This document shows, in pieces, positions 1-11,132 of a stretch of 64,000 nucleotides of DNA. The stretch's first letter is position 1; each line of letters opens with the position of its first letter. Source of the stretch: Trebouxia sp. TZW2008 (lineage: Eukaryota; Chlorophyta; Trebouxiophyceae; Trebouxiales; Trebouxiaceae); NCBI GenBank assembly GCA_002118135.1, contig BDIU01000412.1, forward strand, positions 4,664-68,663, in the 5' to 3' direction. Below the pieces are notes generated by a model that was given only the letters and a program-made list of their open reading frames with translations, did no database searches and had not been told where the DNA came from. A program made the position numbers and the translations under genes.

Positions 1-135
1 GCATGCACAGAACAACTGAGTACATAGTCAACAGCACCCTGTGCCAATCTGTCTGACAAGTGATTTGTTCCAGAGGCAGTAACACTGCTCACGCATGCAC
101 TAACACCTTCCAAAAGCATAAGCTGCAATACAAGT

Positions 136-1467
136 TCATGCATATGTCAGTCCTATCGGAGTATAGCTGCTACAGTGTTTGTACATGCAGATTCCTTGCA
201 AAGACATTGAGTTGATGCAGGATTTAGCAGAAGGCACATCATGACATGAGGAATGACAACGCAACCATGGTCTATTGGGCCACACCTTGGCATGCTGTGG
301 CCTGTAGATGTTCAACAAGGGCCCATGCCTATCAAACTGCACTTCATCGGCCAGATTGCCTTGTGGAGTCTGGAAGGCTGACCACATTGTGCCAAATTTG
401 CTGGGAGGGGGTAGGGCTTGCAGCTTCTGTCTGTAGGGTCTTGCCCAAAAGTTCAGCACTTCTTGACCTGAAACTGCACAAAATGACTCTGTACATACCC
501 TCCTTGCTGAGGTCATGAGCTGTATACAAAATTCAAGTAGAGTCGGAATGCTTTGTTGCAGGCACTCTGTAGATAAAATGCAGCATCTGTATGAAAACAA
601 GTGTCTGATAAAAAGCTTATATCCTGCGATTTATCCGGTTTTACTCCTTCAACATGCATCTCCTCACACATTGGGCATCAAGTATCTGGGCCCACTGCAT
701 GAACCACCAAAACATGTAAGCCCATGAGGGTGAGGGAGGCCTTAAGATTGCAATGCACAATTGATGCAAGAGCAAGCACTGGTGTACAGAAATGCACACA
801 GACAGTTGCCTGCATCCTTGATAACTCAATTGCATTGATGATAATTCTTATTGCAACAACCAAGGATCGCGTAACGCCATATGCCATGCAAGAGCACCCT
901 GCTGCACTGCTTCGATGGTGCATAACAGAGTGCTGAGTATGCACAAAGACTCAACAGTCAACCCTTGTGCATGGCTGCATTGTGCCACTTTGTGTATTTG
1001 CAAAGCCATTGTGCAGCTTTGCTCAAATGCTGATGGACATGCACTGTGTGCACAGAAAAGTCAGCAGCAAACTTTGATGACACAATAAAGCTAGACCCTA
1101 ACCTGATGGGGCGTCAGGTTGAAGGGTTTGCAACTTTTTCAGGACTGCAAAGATTGACCATCAACTACGTGGAACAGAAGTACAGACAGAGCAACAGATT
1201 GACAGATGCAATACAAGTGCCTTCAGAGCTTCACCAATGTTTTAGCAAAAGCAGGCTACCTTGCAGTGAGTCCACTTCAGCTAGTATGGCATTGGCATCT
1301 GCAATGCTCATGCCCGCATCTGTCATGTGCTTTTCGGTGATCTTCAGGAAAGCCTTGCCAACTGCTCTGCCTGCTGCATATCCCAAGTCTTGCAAAACAC
1401 TCTTGACATGTTCCTTGCGCTCTTCAGGAATATCGCCCTTGTCCACTAGTTCGCTGACTGTGATCAT
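136..1467 (-). CDS. Unrecognised protein, 3' part of gene (two exons seen)
   Basis: I do not recognise this family. Two minus-strand exons join in phase. The first lies at 1260-1467, opening with ATG-ATC-ACA or an acceptor just before it. It encodes a helical, charged stretch (starts ITVSELVDKGDIPEERKEH) and ends at donor GTAGCC in phase 1. The second begins at 473 after TTTTGTGCAG and supplies the two bases needed. It reads SGQEVLNFWARPYRQKLQ, then a proline-rich turn and a polar stretch. Its 3' end is unclear: the frame stays open to about 136, but a donor near 290 is possible. Further upstream, about 1600-1745, another minus frame is rich in R, S and hydrophobics, like a mitochondrial presequence. 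I could not join it in phase. The start codon and function are unknown. Confidence 0.4.
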
Positions 1468-3127
1468 GCTATAGCATAGCACACAAAGCCTCAGAGCATG
1501 CAAAGCCTTGTGAGTTTGCAAAAGCGGTGCCTCAAGCCCAGGAAGCCTATAAGCACTTGACTGGATGTATGAGCAGGACATTCACATGCATCACAGCCTG
1601 CATCAAAGCCTTGTGCAGTATCCAAGTAGTCTGCCAGCTGCGCAGAGTGAGCAGCTGCGGTCCTGCTTTGGAAAGCAAGCTTGGACTAGCAAAAACTTCA
1701 GACCTTGCTCCAAATCTGGCGCTGATGCTGTTCAAAAAAGGACGTGCCAACGCAAAGCTTCACTGCTGAACCAGAAGCAACGCTTGTGCCGCGACTGGGC
1801 TCAGCGAAAAGTAAGAGGTGTGCTGACAAGCTGTCTGCCGCCTGGTTGTGTGACGAGAAACGAATGCTGGGCAGCTAAGACTGTCACGCTTCCACCGGGA
1901 GATCGTATCACAGCTGCTGCCAAACAGATTGCAGACGTTACCAAAAGCCGGAACACAACACAGTCCAAGACAGAAAGAAGAAGCAAGGTTGTCTTTGCTG
2001 AACAGGCAGGGCTTCTGGAGCTACCACATGCCCGCTCTTACGACGGAGGCATGTAAAATTACTCTCTCCCTGCTGTACGTTTTGTCTGGCCTCTGGCTTG
2101 TGCAGGCCTTATGCTGCTGAGCTTGTGTTGTTGCTGCTGAGCCTTGACGACGCCGGCGTTGCTGCAAGCAGAAGCTTGCGCAGAGACGCTCTTCCAGCTG
2201 GCGACGCCAGAGAGTGATTACGACCTATCTTGAGTCTGAATTCAAGCAGGCCTGAAAAGTAGGTACCCAACAGCCAATCATTGCAGACACACAAGATACA
2301 GCTGGCGTAGGCCTGACATCAACTGGCTGCATGTAAGGCCTGGTCCGGGAAAGACGGCGTGCCTGTGACGCCTGGACATTTGTTATCCTCTCCCTGACTG
2401 GGCGCACCCTGAGTGATAGTTGCAATCATTATGACTGCAGCAAAGCTCGAGAGATTCTGCATGTTGTCTACATGATACCCGGTAGAAGGCAAAACAGAAC
2501 ACAAGCAAACTTCAACGTCAAACAGAAGCTGTCGGGTCAATGCAATTTGTGTAAAAGAGGCTGCTGGCACTGAATTGCTGGTCAGCCTTGTGTACTCTGT
2601 CAGAAACGTCCCAGCCTTGCGCGTGCACATGAGATTGACAGGCATCAGCACCACTAGTGTAAGTGCCCGTCCAGCTTGTTGCCTGAGCCCTTGGGCTCCA
2701 TGCAAACATCATGGGCTGACTGCATGCACTTTCAAGTCAGTATGCTAATTGAAGTCAGGATGCCCTTTTCAAGCCCTGGGCACAACTATGGCTTGGGCCG
2801 GGCTGCTGTCTATCCCCAGAACACCAACACTGACAGCAGAAGCCCCTGCTGATGACCTTTACAGCCTGTCTTCATTCTGCGCAATCACAATCAGGAAGCA
2901 AAGCGGTTTGTGTTCCATCATCCTCCAAGCCCGTTGCCTAGATGTGGTTTGACAACAATGACCTTGTGACTGTTTGCAGCGTCATGTGCTCTTCACCATC
3001 AACCCTTGTCTGGCGCCTCAACAGCAGCTGAAACCAATTTCACCAGCGTCATGGCAGTGCGTAGAATTGGTAAGAATTGCTGCTTTATACACGCAGCTGG
3101 TTGCCAGGCCTCACTAGAACGCGCGTG

Positions 3128-3161
<34 letters not shown>

Positions 3162-3204
3162 ATGGTGACGGCATGATGAGGATGGCAGTGCAAACAGGTC
3201 CCCT
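1468..3204. other. Intergenic / unassigned stretch between unknown gene and DCP1
   Basis: This holds the presumed 5' region of the gene at 1-1467 and the 3' flank of DCP1. Several open frames of 60-160 codons cross it on both strands, for example plus 1565-2056 and minus 2319-2705. They have no recognisable domain and overlap one another, so I do not call them. The only clear element is a (GCT)10 microsatellite at 3131-3160. Confidence 0.5.
3131..3160. repeat. (GCT)10 microsatellite
   Basis: Ten perfect GCT units lie about 45 bp beyond the DCP1 stop codon, so probably in its 3' UTR (as AGC on the transcript). Confidence 0.9.
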
Positions 3205-6200
3205 TCACAGCTGGACGCCCTTGGATTGCAGCTGCTCCACTATCATGTCCAAGAAGGCGTCTGATTTGGCAAGCTCAGTCAAAGCCTTGCGTATCTTCTC
3301 CCTGCCAGCATTGCTTGCAGCAGGCACTGTTGAGGGAAACAGCTGAGACTGCAGACTGTCATCTGAAGGGTCTGTTTTTGGTGTAGACTTTGACGCAGCC
3401 CTGCATACAAACACACTTGTACTGTACGTTCACTGATATGGCATGCATGTTGGGGTATTGACAATGCAGACTGTGGCTTGCAATGTCTGTGAGTCATCAG
3501 GGGATGTATGTGATGTGATGATCTTGCCGTAGATTGACATGCCAAATGCTACACAGCACTGTAGCTGCTGCAAGCATCATGCTCAAAGCGCTCAAATTCC
3601 AGCAAATGTGCAACGCTTTCAGACACAAAATTACAGCTCAGAAAGCCATGCCTTCCGATTTCAATGTCATCACGTCAACACAGACATGAGATGTGTTCTT
3701 TCTTGTGCATAACGCTTGAACAGAAATGCAGCAGGTCATTACTGCTGGATCAAATAGAACAAGAACTGTGTGTGTGCACCTGGCAAACACTTGATGAAGA
3801 GAGTTGCTGTCTGGGTGGCTGGGCTCTGATGCAGTGCCTTGAGGAGGTTCCTGCAGATGTATAGCAATCATGTGAGGTTGCTTTCTCATCAACAGATTCT
3901 TTGGCTTTCTGCATTTCAACCCAGCACACATCTGCTGCTGTCAGCTGTGCCTTTGAGTTCCAGAAAGCATCAGGTATTAGCACCCAAAACTTGAGGCTCT
4001 GCACCTGACAACTGAAAGCTGCAACAGATTTGCCAGGGCTTCAGCGACAGAAATTTGCAGCAACATGTAGCATGAGCATACAGCCATTTGCAAATGTCTT
4101 AGACGCACTAACAGCCAACAAGAGCTGCGTTCAAAAGAGCTTTTGCCAGGTCATTGACAGCTGGTCAGCACAGCTTGCCACAGCATTTGCATCACACTGA
4201 AAATATGCGGATGTCACCAGAGGATTCCTGTATTGGTGGCAAGAGGATGTTCAGCGTTCCATGTTGACTTGGCAATCTGGACAGCGCTGCCAACAGCCAG
4301 TGAAGCTGCTAGTCACCACAGAACTGCTGTGGTGAACAAAGGAGGGCGTGAGCAGAGCAGGGGAGCTGTGTTGGTACTGGCAGGCAACAGCGTTGTGAGG
4401 CTGCAAAAGGAGAGGAAGTTTCATGTTGCCTTGATTCACAATCAGTAAGGGCAGAGCTCACCGCAGGGTTGCTATGCTGCCGGAAAAAGGAGGGTGTGAG
4501 CAGAGCAGGAGAGTAGCCAGCAGCTGCTGTGCTGCTACTGGCGGGTCTCATGTGAGGGGGAGGGGTCTGAGCCATGGGCGCTCCGCCATTGCTGACTTTG
4601 ATGTTGGCAAATAACGCTGACAGTGGATTCTGTGCCTGACCTGCGATTACATAAAAGGTTGTTGCCAAAGCATGCTGACGGCTGAAGCAATAAACTTGTG
4701 GTACAGCAAGTGGCAAGTCTGAGCAGCTCAGCTGATGGCTTAGGAAAGCTGACAGCATAATTGCGAAAGCCCACTTCTGTCTGATCCTTGAGTCATGATG
4801 AAACGCAACTCACAAGCAGCACAACCTTGATGCAACATGTTTTGCAGACACACATATCGAGACCATGCCAACACATCCATGGTGACGATCTCAGGAAAGA
4901 TTGAGGCAGGCCCTGATGCTGATCAAGCAAATACATGCATTCCTCCATGCGTGTGTATCAAATCAGATGTTCTGTGTACCTGTTGGTGTATCTCTGGTCT
5001 GACCTGGGCTGCTGATTGAAGGTTCAGGGGGAGTGTTGCTGCTGGGAGGGCTGCTTCTGCTCACACTGCCATGGTTAGACTGACCCAACAATCTGCCCAA
5101 GAGGTCACCCTGGAGCATTGCACAATTGCGTCTGGCACAATCTGCCCAGACACCCACTGCACTGAGTTTCATGCCCATATTGATCTCACTCATAATTCTA
5201 AAGCACGGTGACATCAAACTGAATTTGCATCAAATTGCATTTGGTCATGATGCAGCAGCATTATAATTTTGCTCACCTGGGCTTGCTCTGACTGACCCAC
5301 ATCAGCACTGTTCCTGGAATGTGCTGCGCTAGCAGCTCCAAAGGGAGACTGCATGGCATCCTGAGTGGGGTCAGAGGGGGGTTCAGAGGGGGGTTTGCTG
5401 TGGGGACCAGGGGTCAGTGAGGAGGCATAACCTGGCTGCAGAAGCTTTGCACGTGCATCTGCTGCTGAAGAAGAAGAGTCAGTATTCTGCCGGTCCCAGA
5501 AACCATCATTTGGAGGTGTGAGAGCGCCAAAGGACTGATCTGAAGTGGGTCCCTACAACAAAGGCCATTTTCTTGCATTTATTCAACAGCATTAGATACG
5601 CTTGCCAGGCAGGCTTTGAAACTACGCGACTAGCTATGCACAGATGCAACTAAGTGCACACACCTTACAAATCTTGAAGTTTTGCAACTGCCCAATGTAC
5701 GCTGCAAGATGTATCATCTACATCTGTATTGTTGCTGTGTTGCTGTAATGCCACTGCATCTGCTGATGAGATGAGTCCTGTGCTGAATTGCTGCTGAAAC
5801 CATACATCACTTCACAATCCATGCTTGCATCAAGCCAGGATCCAATCAGAGCATGCCCGGGCTTTGATACATGTGAGCATTACTGATACCGTGAACAGCA
5901 CTCTGATGCATGCAAACACACTCTGTACTTGCCATGCGCTGTGCAGTCAGACAACTTTTAACCCCCAATGCACCCATTAACAGCAGTGTGGGACCCACCT
6001 GGAGTGGGGAGGGGTCAGCCTGGGGTACCTGACCAGCAAAGGCAGCTGTGATTCGCTGCAACAGCCCTGCTAACTGGGCACACTCTGTTATGTCATAGAA
6101 CCAGATGCCAATGACCTGTAGCATCATTGGTAACGTTTAGCTTTTAACAATTTGACAGCGCAAAAGTTTTGAGGATTTGATGGTGATCAAGATTTTAATC

Positions 6201-7221
6201 CTAAGTGTGATTGGATTTAGCTCTTATAAGGTTGGCTGCAATCGACACTAAAATTCTCACACAGCTGTTGTGTAGTCGAGATCATGTAGAGGAGATGCCG
6301 AGGCTGAGTGACACGGCATTGTCATATTCGCATGTGTGTTGTGGCATTTGGCATAGCCAGTGATGCGACTAAATGGGCAACCACACTCTGTTGCAAGGCA
6401 AGTCAATGTATTTCTTGATTGTTGTAAGGCTGTGTGGAATGCATGATCAACATGGAAGTCGGAAGATGTCAGCGACATCTGGGTACCCAGGTGTTTGTGC
6501 AAATGTCAGATGCAGGTATGTGCACATAGGTAGCACAGGCATCATGTGCATGGTATCTCACAAGGCTGACAAGGTCAACATTTGAATCCAAAAGTGGAAA
6601 TGGAGATGAGACGCAGGCCGACGATAAAGGGCAAGATACCTCATCCTGTTTGCTTCTGTATAAGACGTATGGAGATGCCACCTCAAATTTGAAGTCAAGC
6701 AAAATGTCCTCAACAAAATTGTCTGCACCACATCACAAGCAAGTGATGGAGGTTCAAATCTTGTTTTTGCAGGCGCTTTTGTGAGAATGTGATGCAAGTG
6801 CTTATACTATGAGGCTTAGCGCAAGGCTCTGTTGTCATTGCTTGCCTTGACTCTTCTTGTTGAGGATTACAATCCTGAAACGAGGCTGGGACTGCCTCTT
6901 CAGGAGGAACAGGGAGCCTTCCACGTCCTTGCGTTTCTGCACAAAGTGCCAGAGACTATTAAAGCTATGCCATTCGGCTGCAAGGCGCTCAGTGCTGCTT
7001 ACCCAGGCTTTTTGAGCAGTATCGAACACATAGAGGGCAACGTGACCTGCAGTAGCAAGGACCTGCAGCGCACCGAGGCAAAATTCAGGTTGGTCACAAT
7101 GTACGTCGCAACCTGCGGGCGTAAGTCATCCGCTGACCTGCTCAGTGTCCGGGTCAAGCCTCCGAAGCACCGATAGGTTAAGCTGATCAGTGGCCTTCCT
7201 GTCTAGCAAAGGCTTGCTCAT
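3205..7221 (-). CDS. DCP1: mRNA-decapping enzyme subunit DCP1 (10 exons, about 408 aa)
   Basis: Activator of the DCP2 decapping hydrolase in cytoplasmic 5'-3' mRNA decay. Minus-strand exons: 7138-7221, 7003-7062, 6852-6936, 6640-6722, 6029-6115, 5277-5552, 5004-5109, 4462-4640, 3780-3850, 3205-3400; phases agree throughout. The first five exons encode the EVH1 domain, with NLSVLRRLDPDTEQ, LATAGHVALYVFD, RKDVEGSLFLLKRQSQPRF, FVEDILLDFKFEV and the DCP1 signature GIWFYDITEC. The middle is low complexity, with an LLTPSFF motif near the end of exon 8. The last exon ends in the C-terminal trimerisation helix (REKIRKALTELAKSDAFLDM). The start ATG at 7219-7221 is the only one before the conserved N-terminus. 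The choice of donors after exons 5 and 7, and whether a further exon lies between 3850 and 4462, is open. The EF-hand gene ends only 232 bp upstream. Confidence 0.93.
4310..4405 (-). repeat. Decayed copy of DCP1 exon 8 3' part
   Basis: On the minus strand this reads SPALLTPSFVHHSS, close to SPALLTPSFFRQHS of the real exon at 4462-4640. It lies about 150 bp further into the following intron. Flanking bases such as gagcagagcagg are also shared. Confidence 0.7.
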
Positions 7222-7453
7222 GAGCAATAAACGCAGGTCACGACCTCAAGGTACGCAACGCCAGGGACCTGCAGCTGCAGGTCGGAAATATGACAATTTG
7301 CTCTGAAACCAGAGTTTGCAAAGCACAAAATGTGCTTTGTGCTGACATTTGGAATCTGGTGTTTTGCTTGCGCAATTGCACATTTCAGGCCTGTCAGTAC
7401 TTACGAAAAGCCTGTACAATGACATGGATATGAGCTGTTCTGGACAGCAGGCT

Positions 7454-10310
7454 TCACATCGCACCCAGAGACAGCTGTCTAGCGTCAATGCCAAGCTTTT
7501 TTGCAAAGGCAACTTCTCCAGCCACTGTCACATCCATGGTAGCAACTTTGTCATTCAACTCGTCATCTGAGTCAGACTCAGAACATGACATGAAATGCTC
7601 ATTGTCCTCAACTGCCGCATCAGCTGCGCTTTGCAGCTCCTCTTGGCACCATCTGATGAACTCATCTTCAACGATTGCACCGTTGCCATCTTTGTCCACT
7701 GACGCAAACATGATCTCGGCCTGTTCTGCTGTGTACCCTGCAGGAAAAGAGCTGTATCTCTTGCTGAAAAACCATAAGCATCCACTCTGACGCGGATTTT
7801 ATGCAGCTGCAGCACAACTCACCCATTTCAAGTTCAACGCTTGACCTCAACGAAAAGATAAACAGCAATGCAAAAGCTGACAAGTTGGCAGGAAAATCAA
7901 GTGGCAGCTTCTAAACTTGGTGGTGTTCTGCAAGGTTTGAGCGCTTTGGACTGAATGTTGGGCCGGACAGTTCTACCTTATGATGTAACAACAAGGTCGC
8001 AGCGTAGGTGGAAGCTTGGAAGAGCAATGTGAACACCTTATGCTGAACAACTTGGCAAACATAGAGCATGCTAAGCTAGCAGAATGGGCGCAGAGCTTGC
8101 CTGCATTTTGAATGCCCTCGATGAATTCAGCCCTGCTGACATCACCGCTGCCATCGGTGTCGCATTCTTTGAAGGTGGCCTTCATTTCCCTGATACGCTC
8201 TGCAGTCATCACCACCTGCGTACATGTTTCTCTGTGTTGCAGGGGATTGCATGCCCTGCTTGGGCACATCAAGAAGTGCTGGTGTTTGTATCGGAAGTGA
8301 TATAGACTTGGCACAAGCAAGATAGGGGCTGACCTTGTATGTGGCCTTCTGATCCCTTGCCATGCTCATGAGCTGACGCACATTGCCCTCTGTTGCATTT
8401 GGGTACATCATCCTCACAAAGTCCTGCATGGATTGCTTCCCCGTTTGGTCGTTTCATGATGACAGCTGAAATGCGTGCTGTTGTATTTGCTCAGGATAGG
8501 CCAGTTTGCTTGACACCATAGCTGTTTTGCACCAGTCGGAAAAGGCATGTGGAGCAGGCAGTGACATGACAAACGTCAAAAGCCAAAGATACACAAATGA
8601 CACGCTAGTGCATACAATGCATTTAGCAAAAGATGGTCCTTTGATGGTATGCATGTGCATGTCAGTTGGCTGCAAGCGCTTGATATGTGAAATTTGGCGC
8701 AGAGCTTTGCCCTTACACGTGCTGCAGGCACAAAGGCAACCTACGGAAGCTGTTTTGGACCAGCATCAGGGGCACACACCTTGAACACCAGGAAGCCTTT
8801 GCCTGCTCTATCAATGTTGTTGAATAGTCCCTGCGCAGTTCAGCACTCAGGCAGAGCAGCAGTGATATACTGAAGCTTGGCTGTAGCTAGGCAAGTCATG
8901 AAAATGGCTCCAAACTTTGCTGAGGTACGACAATGCTGTGGAAGCCGTTAGGTGAGGCGACATTTGTAACACAAGCTGCAGACTGCTCAGATCAAATTTG
9001 ACAGGAAGGAACAGATGATCACAAGCTGTCAAGGGGGCTTCAGAAGAGGGGCTGTAGGTGTGAAGGCAATGAGCTCTTTGACACATCTGTCAGGCATATC
9101 TCAGTCATGTGGTTCGGCCACTTGACCCATTTGCATGTGATCTGGTACCTGAGTCATTTTCTCCAGGCGTGCGCTGCTTTTGTGCAAGAAGAACCTGAAA
9201 TCTGTAGCATCAAACTTGCCATCATTGTCAGTGTCTATCTGCTCAAAGAGGTGACGCAGCCTCTTAGCAGAATTGACCCTGCAGAGCAGCCAAACTACCC
9301 TCCTGCTTATGTTTTGCTAATTCGTACCACTCTACTGCACAGCCCCTTCAGGGCACTCTGTGTGCACGCACAACGGGACTTTCCATTCATGTTGACAGCG
9401 TGCAGAAGACTTGCTGCTGAATGTTACGCACATGTAAATGCATGTGTGCAATGTTGGTTCCACACAACATGTTGTTTATTTATAAACCACCAAAGTTTGT
9501 GCTTGGGCCGTACTCTTTGCAAACACACTGATCCGCCTTATACTGACCTTCTTCCACTGTGAGAGCCGGCAGCTCACCTGACAATGCTCATTCTGAAGGC
9601 ATCTGTACCAGACCTGGTGTTCAGAGCTGATGATCCACGCACACAGCAATACTTGCTGCGCCGCTCCTTTTCTGCCCAGTCATGCACCTGCTTCATTGTT
9701 GACCCCAGATCAACCCCGCTTTTGGCTTCTTTTGGCTTGACATGCTCTGGCTTTTTTGCCAGGTTCCTGGAAGACAAGTCAGTGCATCTGGTTCAAATCA
9801 CACTGTCTTGAGCTGCAGTGACTCATGCCTGAGGATCTGGGCACCTACCGATAGTAACGAACATATTCCTGCAGGTCAACAAAGCTTGAGGGTTGAAGAC
9901 TGCATGACAATCATAGCGTGCTGGGAACTGCATGACATTGCACGCGTGCCAAAACTGTAGCTGCACCTTGATGAAGAGCGTCTTGCTGATTGTGCCCTCA
10001 GTGTCAAGATGCAGGGCTTGTATGATTGGCTGAACGTCTGTCCCGGAGAATATGTACTGCAGGCACAGCAAAGCTTCAACGCCGGGCAGACTAAGCGCAA
10101 ATTTCAGCACGTCTTACAGTTGTGCTGAAGACCAACCTTGTTATCAGGCAGAGCGTCTGCTACTTGCTGTCGCTTTACAATGCCGTAGCCCTTCGCGTCG
10201 AGGGCTTCATAGATCTTTGTGGCTTGGGCTTTCGCATCCTGGGCGGACGGTGTTGCCGGGCTGCCGCCGTGAGCATGGAGCTGTGTGCCAGCAAGCTGGT
10301 CAGCAGCCAT
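7454..10310 (-). CDS. Multi-EF-hand calcium-binding protein (9 exons, 380 aa)
   Basis: Probable calcium sensor; no catalytic domain seen. Exons on the minus strand: 10137-10310, 9967-10056, 9849-9868 (20-nt microexon), 9578-9766, 9149-9278, 8780-8830, 8334-8423, 8101-8215, 7454-7737. Phases fit and the sum is 1143 nt. Loops visible in order are a degenerate N-terminal one (ALDAKGYGIVKRQQV), DTDNDGKFDATDF, a weak DRAGKGFLVF, DTDGSGDVSRAEF and DKDGNGAIVEDEF. The last three strong loops keep acidic residues at positions 1, 3, 5 and 12, except that 12 is D or E-like by alignment in the first. Between loops sits FVRMMYPNATEGNVRQLM. The C-terminus has an acidic run (SESDSDDEL). The exon 8 donor is GC rather than GT (GCAAGC), needed by phase. 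The start ATG at 10310 opens a clean exon. The exact family within EF-hand proteins is not identified. Confidence 0.88.
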
Positions 10311-11132
10311 GTATAGCTAAGCCAGCAAGAGTCATCTGGCAACTGCGCCAGAACAATGCAAGAGTAATTTTGCCGGTTAGGTCTGGTTCGGCCTTTCAAG
10401 GCTGCTTTCAAGGGCCTTTGCAGCAAGCAGCCTTGTTCGCTTCCCCTTGAGCTTCTCAAGACTTTGATAAAAGCAAAGACGTGCAGGCTTCACTGACACA
10501 GCAGTAAGCAGATGCTGAAGCTGCTGTCCATTTGCCTCCGCTCAGAAGAAAGCCTGGCTTCTGCACTTGACAACTTTAAAGTGCTTACAAGTAATGGCCA
10601 AAAAACGATTGTGCAGCTGGTATGTGGCCATGATGTTTTGCATTTCAAACCATGTACCGATTCGATGGTACTTGAACGACATGCTGGGAGCAAAAACATG
10701 ATGATACGCCAGCAAAAGACACAGCAAGCATTAGTCAGAGCACCTGACCTCAGCACTTGAAACCAGTGCAGTCCAAACAACACCTGCTAGAGTATGACGT
10801 TCAATATAAGCCTCTGCACAGCAACACACCTCAATAAGAACACAAATGGCTACGCCTTGAGCTGCGTACCCAACAAATCAATTGCTCTTCAGATGTTCAG
10901 GAACTGCTCAAATTGATTTGTCACAACTGAATGGCAAGCCTTCATTCACCACTTACAGACAAGTATCAGATGGCATAGACAGCTCAAAACCATAGTACAA
11001 AAGACTGCTGCCAGATTATGCAGCATCCCGTGGCCTTAACATCCAGCATTGCCATCAAAGGGACATACGAGAAAGCTGCCAAAGATCAGTAGTCCTGCGA
11101 CTGTCCGGTATGCGCCAGAGCCCAAGGTGGCA
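10311..11132. promoter_or_regulatory. Intergenic region between CDK and EF-hand genes
   Basis: About 820 bp holding the CDK 3' flank and the presumed EF-hand promoter. Short open frames on both strands show no domain. I see no TATA-like box or repeat that I could defend. Confidence 0.4.

Noticed and set aside
1565..2056. 163-codon plus open frame
   Set aside because: No recognisable domain, overlapped by other frames, and no matching splice partners; likely chance.
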